Shown here in pieces: positions 23,241-23,909 of a stretch of DNA of 23,909 nt. The notes below the pieces were generated by a model. That model saw nothing but the letters and a program-made list of their open reading frames with translations, had not been told where the DNA came from and did not search any database. Location: contig DGWH01000169.1 of assembly GCA_002395225.1 (NCBI GenBank), positions 1-23,909 of the forward strand, in the 5' to 3' direction. The stretch's first letter is position 1. The number at the start of each line of letters is the position of its first letter. The stretch comes from Christensenella sp. UBA4263. GTDB taxonomy: Bacteria; Bacillota; Clostridia; Christensenellales; Aristaeellaceae. A program made the position numbers and the translations under genes.

Positions 23241-23909
23241 GTGCGCAAGTTCGGTGCGTAACAGACAGCGTGGAATAGACACGCCTGGTAAAGCCTAGCC
23301 AGCAGCCAGTATCGATACCTCGGGGTGCAGCCGTAAGGCGAGACCTCAAGCAGAGGTATTCGGGAGCAAGCGAGCCGTAGGGCACGACGTCTATCTTCGT
23401 GGCGGAGTGTTTGAAGCTATTGAGCCTCGTTATTTGAGTAAATAGGAGCCGATGTGTTTGAAGTCACAGCAGGCAGCAAGAAGCAACCGACGAGAGCAGC
23501 GTTGACGATGAGCGACGAGAACTGTGTTCCAAGTGGCAAGGTTGCGGAGATCCTATCGGGGTCTGAGGGCGTGGCGAGTTTGCACAGGAGGTTACGTGGA
23601 CCTTGGAGACCCTGTCCGTTCCGTAAGGTAAGCTAGCAGACAAGCCATAAAACCGCAAGTCTCAGCGAATACAGGCAGGGAGTCGGATGATCCCATAGTA
23701 GCAATGAAGCGAGTAATGATCGTGGAGCAAAGGGGATCACGGAGAGTCGTCTATCAAAGTAGGAACATTTGAAACACCAAGAGGTACAACCAGATGCAAA
23801 CGTTAACTGAGATAGTAAGGGTATTATCAGAGAGATACCCGAAAGTACAGAATCTGATGAGGTACATCACCGTGAAATCGCTGAAGCTGGCCCACAAGAA
23901 TGCGGACGG
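23241..23909 (+). mobile_element. Group II intron, 5' portion (runs off the window)
   Basis: The intron begins at 23241 with GTGCG, the group II 5' splice-site consensus, exactly where the minus-strand ATPase homology stops. The following 550 bases are non-coding and rich in the paired segments expected of domain I. The late stretch 23681-23757 (AGTCGGATGATCCCATAGTA, then GCAATGAAGCGAGTAATG and GTGGAGCAAAGGGGATCAC) is the conserved block found just before the reverse-transcriptase gene in many bacterial introns. A candidate EBS1 is TGAGGG at 23564-23569, which can pair (one G-U) with the last six exon bases CCTTCA. Orientation is plus, opposite to the host gene, so splicing could not restore the host mRNA. 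Domains II-VI and the 3' end are outside. Confidence 0.88.
23794..23909 (+). CDS. Group II intron reverse transcriptase/maturase, 3'-truncated by the window
   Basis: Thirty-eight codons are visible before the window ends. The frame opens at an ATG preceded by CAAGAGGT; the same frame has a TGA at 23770, so the start must lie after that. The visible residues (MQTLTEIVRVLSERYP, then VKSLKLAHKNADG-type sequence) precede the RT0/RT1 region and are too short to show catalytic motifs. Identification rests mainly on position just after the conserved intron block at 23681-23757. The full protein would be expected to have RT, maturase (X) and perhaps endonuclease domains and to promote splicing and retrohoming. 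Confidence 0.75.
   Translation, partial: MQTLTEIVRVLSERYPKVQNLMRYITVKSLKLAHKNAD

Noticed and set aside
23454..23658. Short open frames of about 60 codons on both strands inside the intron
   Set aside because: They lie in the structured RNA part of the group II intron (domain I), where chance frames are expected.

Overview
The window looks like a chromosomal segment from a GC-rich member of the Clostridia, plausibly a gut or rumen commensal. This is an inference from three things: strong GGAGG-type ribosome binding sites, secreted proteins with short Sec signals and a proline-threonine-proline linker, and gene families such as a YugP relative, DUF3783 and YbaK. No rRNA, tRNA, CRISPR array or phage module was seen.

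Layout. (1) 1-4310, plus strand: the 3' end of a HAD hydrolase, then a tightly packed run of six genes. They encode a secreted peptidoglycan-binding protein, a methyltransferase-fold protein, a DUF3783 protein, a 66-residue membrane protein, a divergent Lgt-like membrane protein and a YbaK-type deacylase. A 20-bp-stem terminator closes the run. (2) 4468-8595: a divergent pair facing away from a shared promoter region, a secreted beta-lactamase-fold serine hydrolase (minus) and a secreted NagZ-type GH3 enzyme (plus). Together they resemble the AmiE/NagZ muropeptide-recycling pair of Bacillus. (3) 8743-11580, plus strand: a GNAT acetyltransferase, a sugar isomerase/epimerase-like TIM barrel and a Gfo/Idh/MocA oxidoreductase, ending at a clear terminator. 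(4) 11626-13020: class II fumarase. (5) 13060-14297: a promoter with a possible operator, a structured leader, a YugP-type metallopeptidase relative whose zinc site has been erased, a 69-residue membrane protein and a terminator. (6) 14386-19764: an ABC importer operon of the Fe3+/2-aminoethylphosphonate type (binding protein, fused double permease with an unusual extracytoplasmic insert, ATPase) ending in an HD-domain hydrolase. (7) 19812-21703: a secreted S41-like serine protease with its own promoter and a bidirectional terminator. (8) 21752-23909: a minus-strand AAA-ATPase/PD-(D/E)XK gene cut near its 5' end by a plus-strand group II intron, whose reverse-transcriptase gene runs off the window.

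The points most worth a second look are the antisense intron insertion, the YugP-like pseudoenzyme with its leader, a short hairpin-plus-CCAA(A)GACCA element found in the leaders of at least two and perhaps three genes for secreted or membrane proteins, the divergent Lgt paralogue, and the ABC operon with its added permease domain and HD partner.
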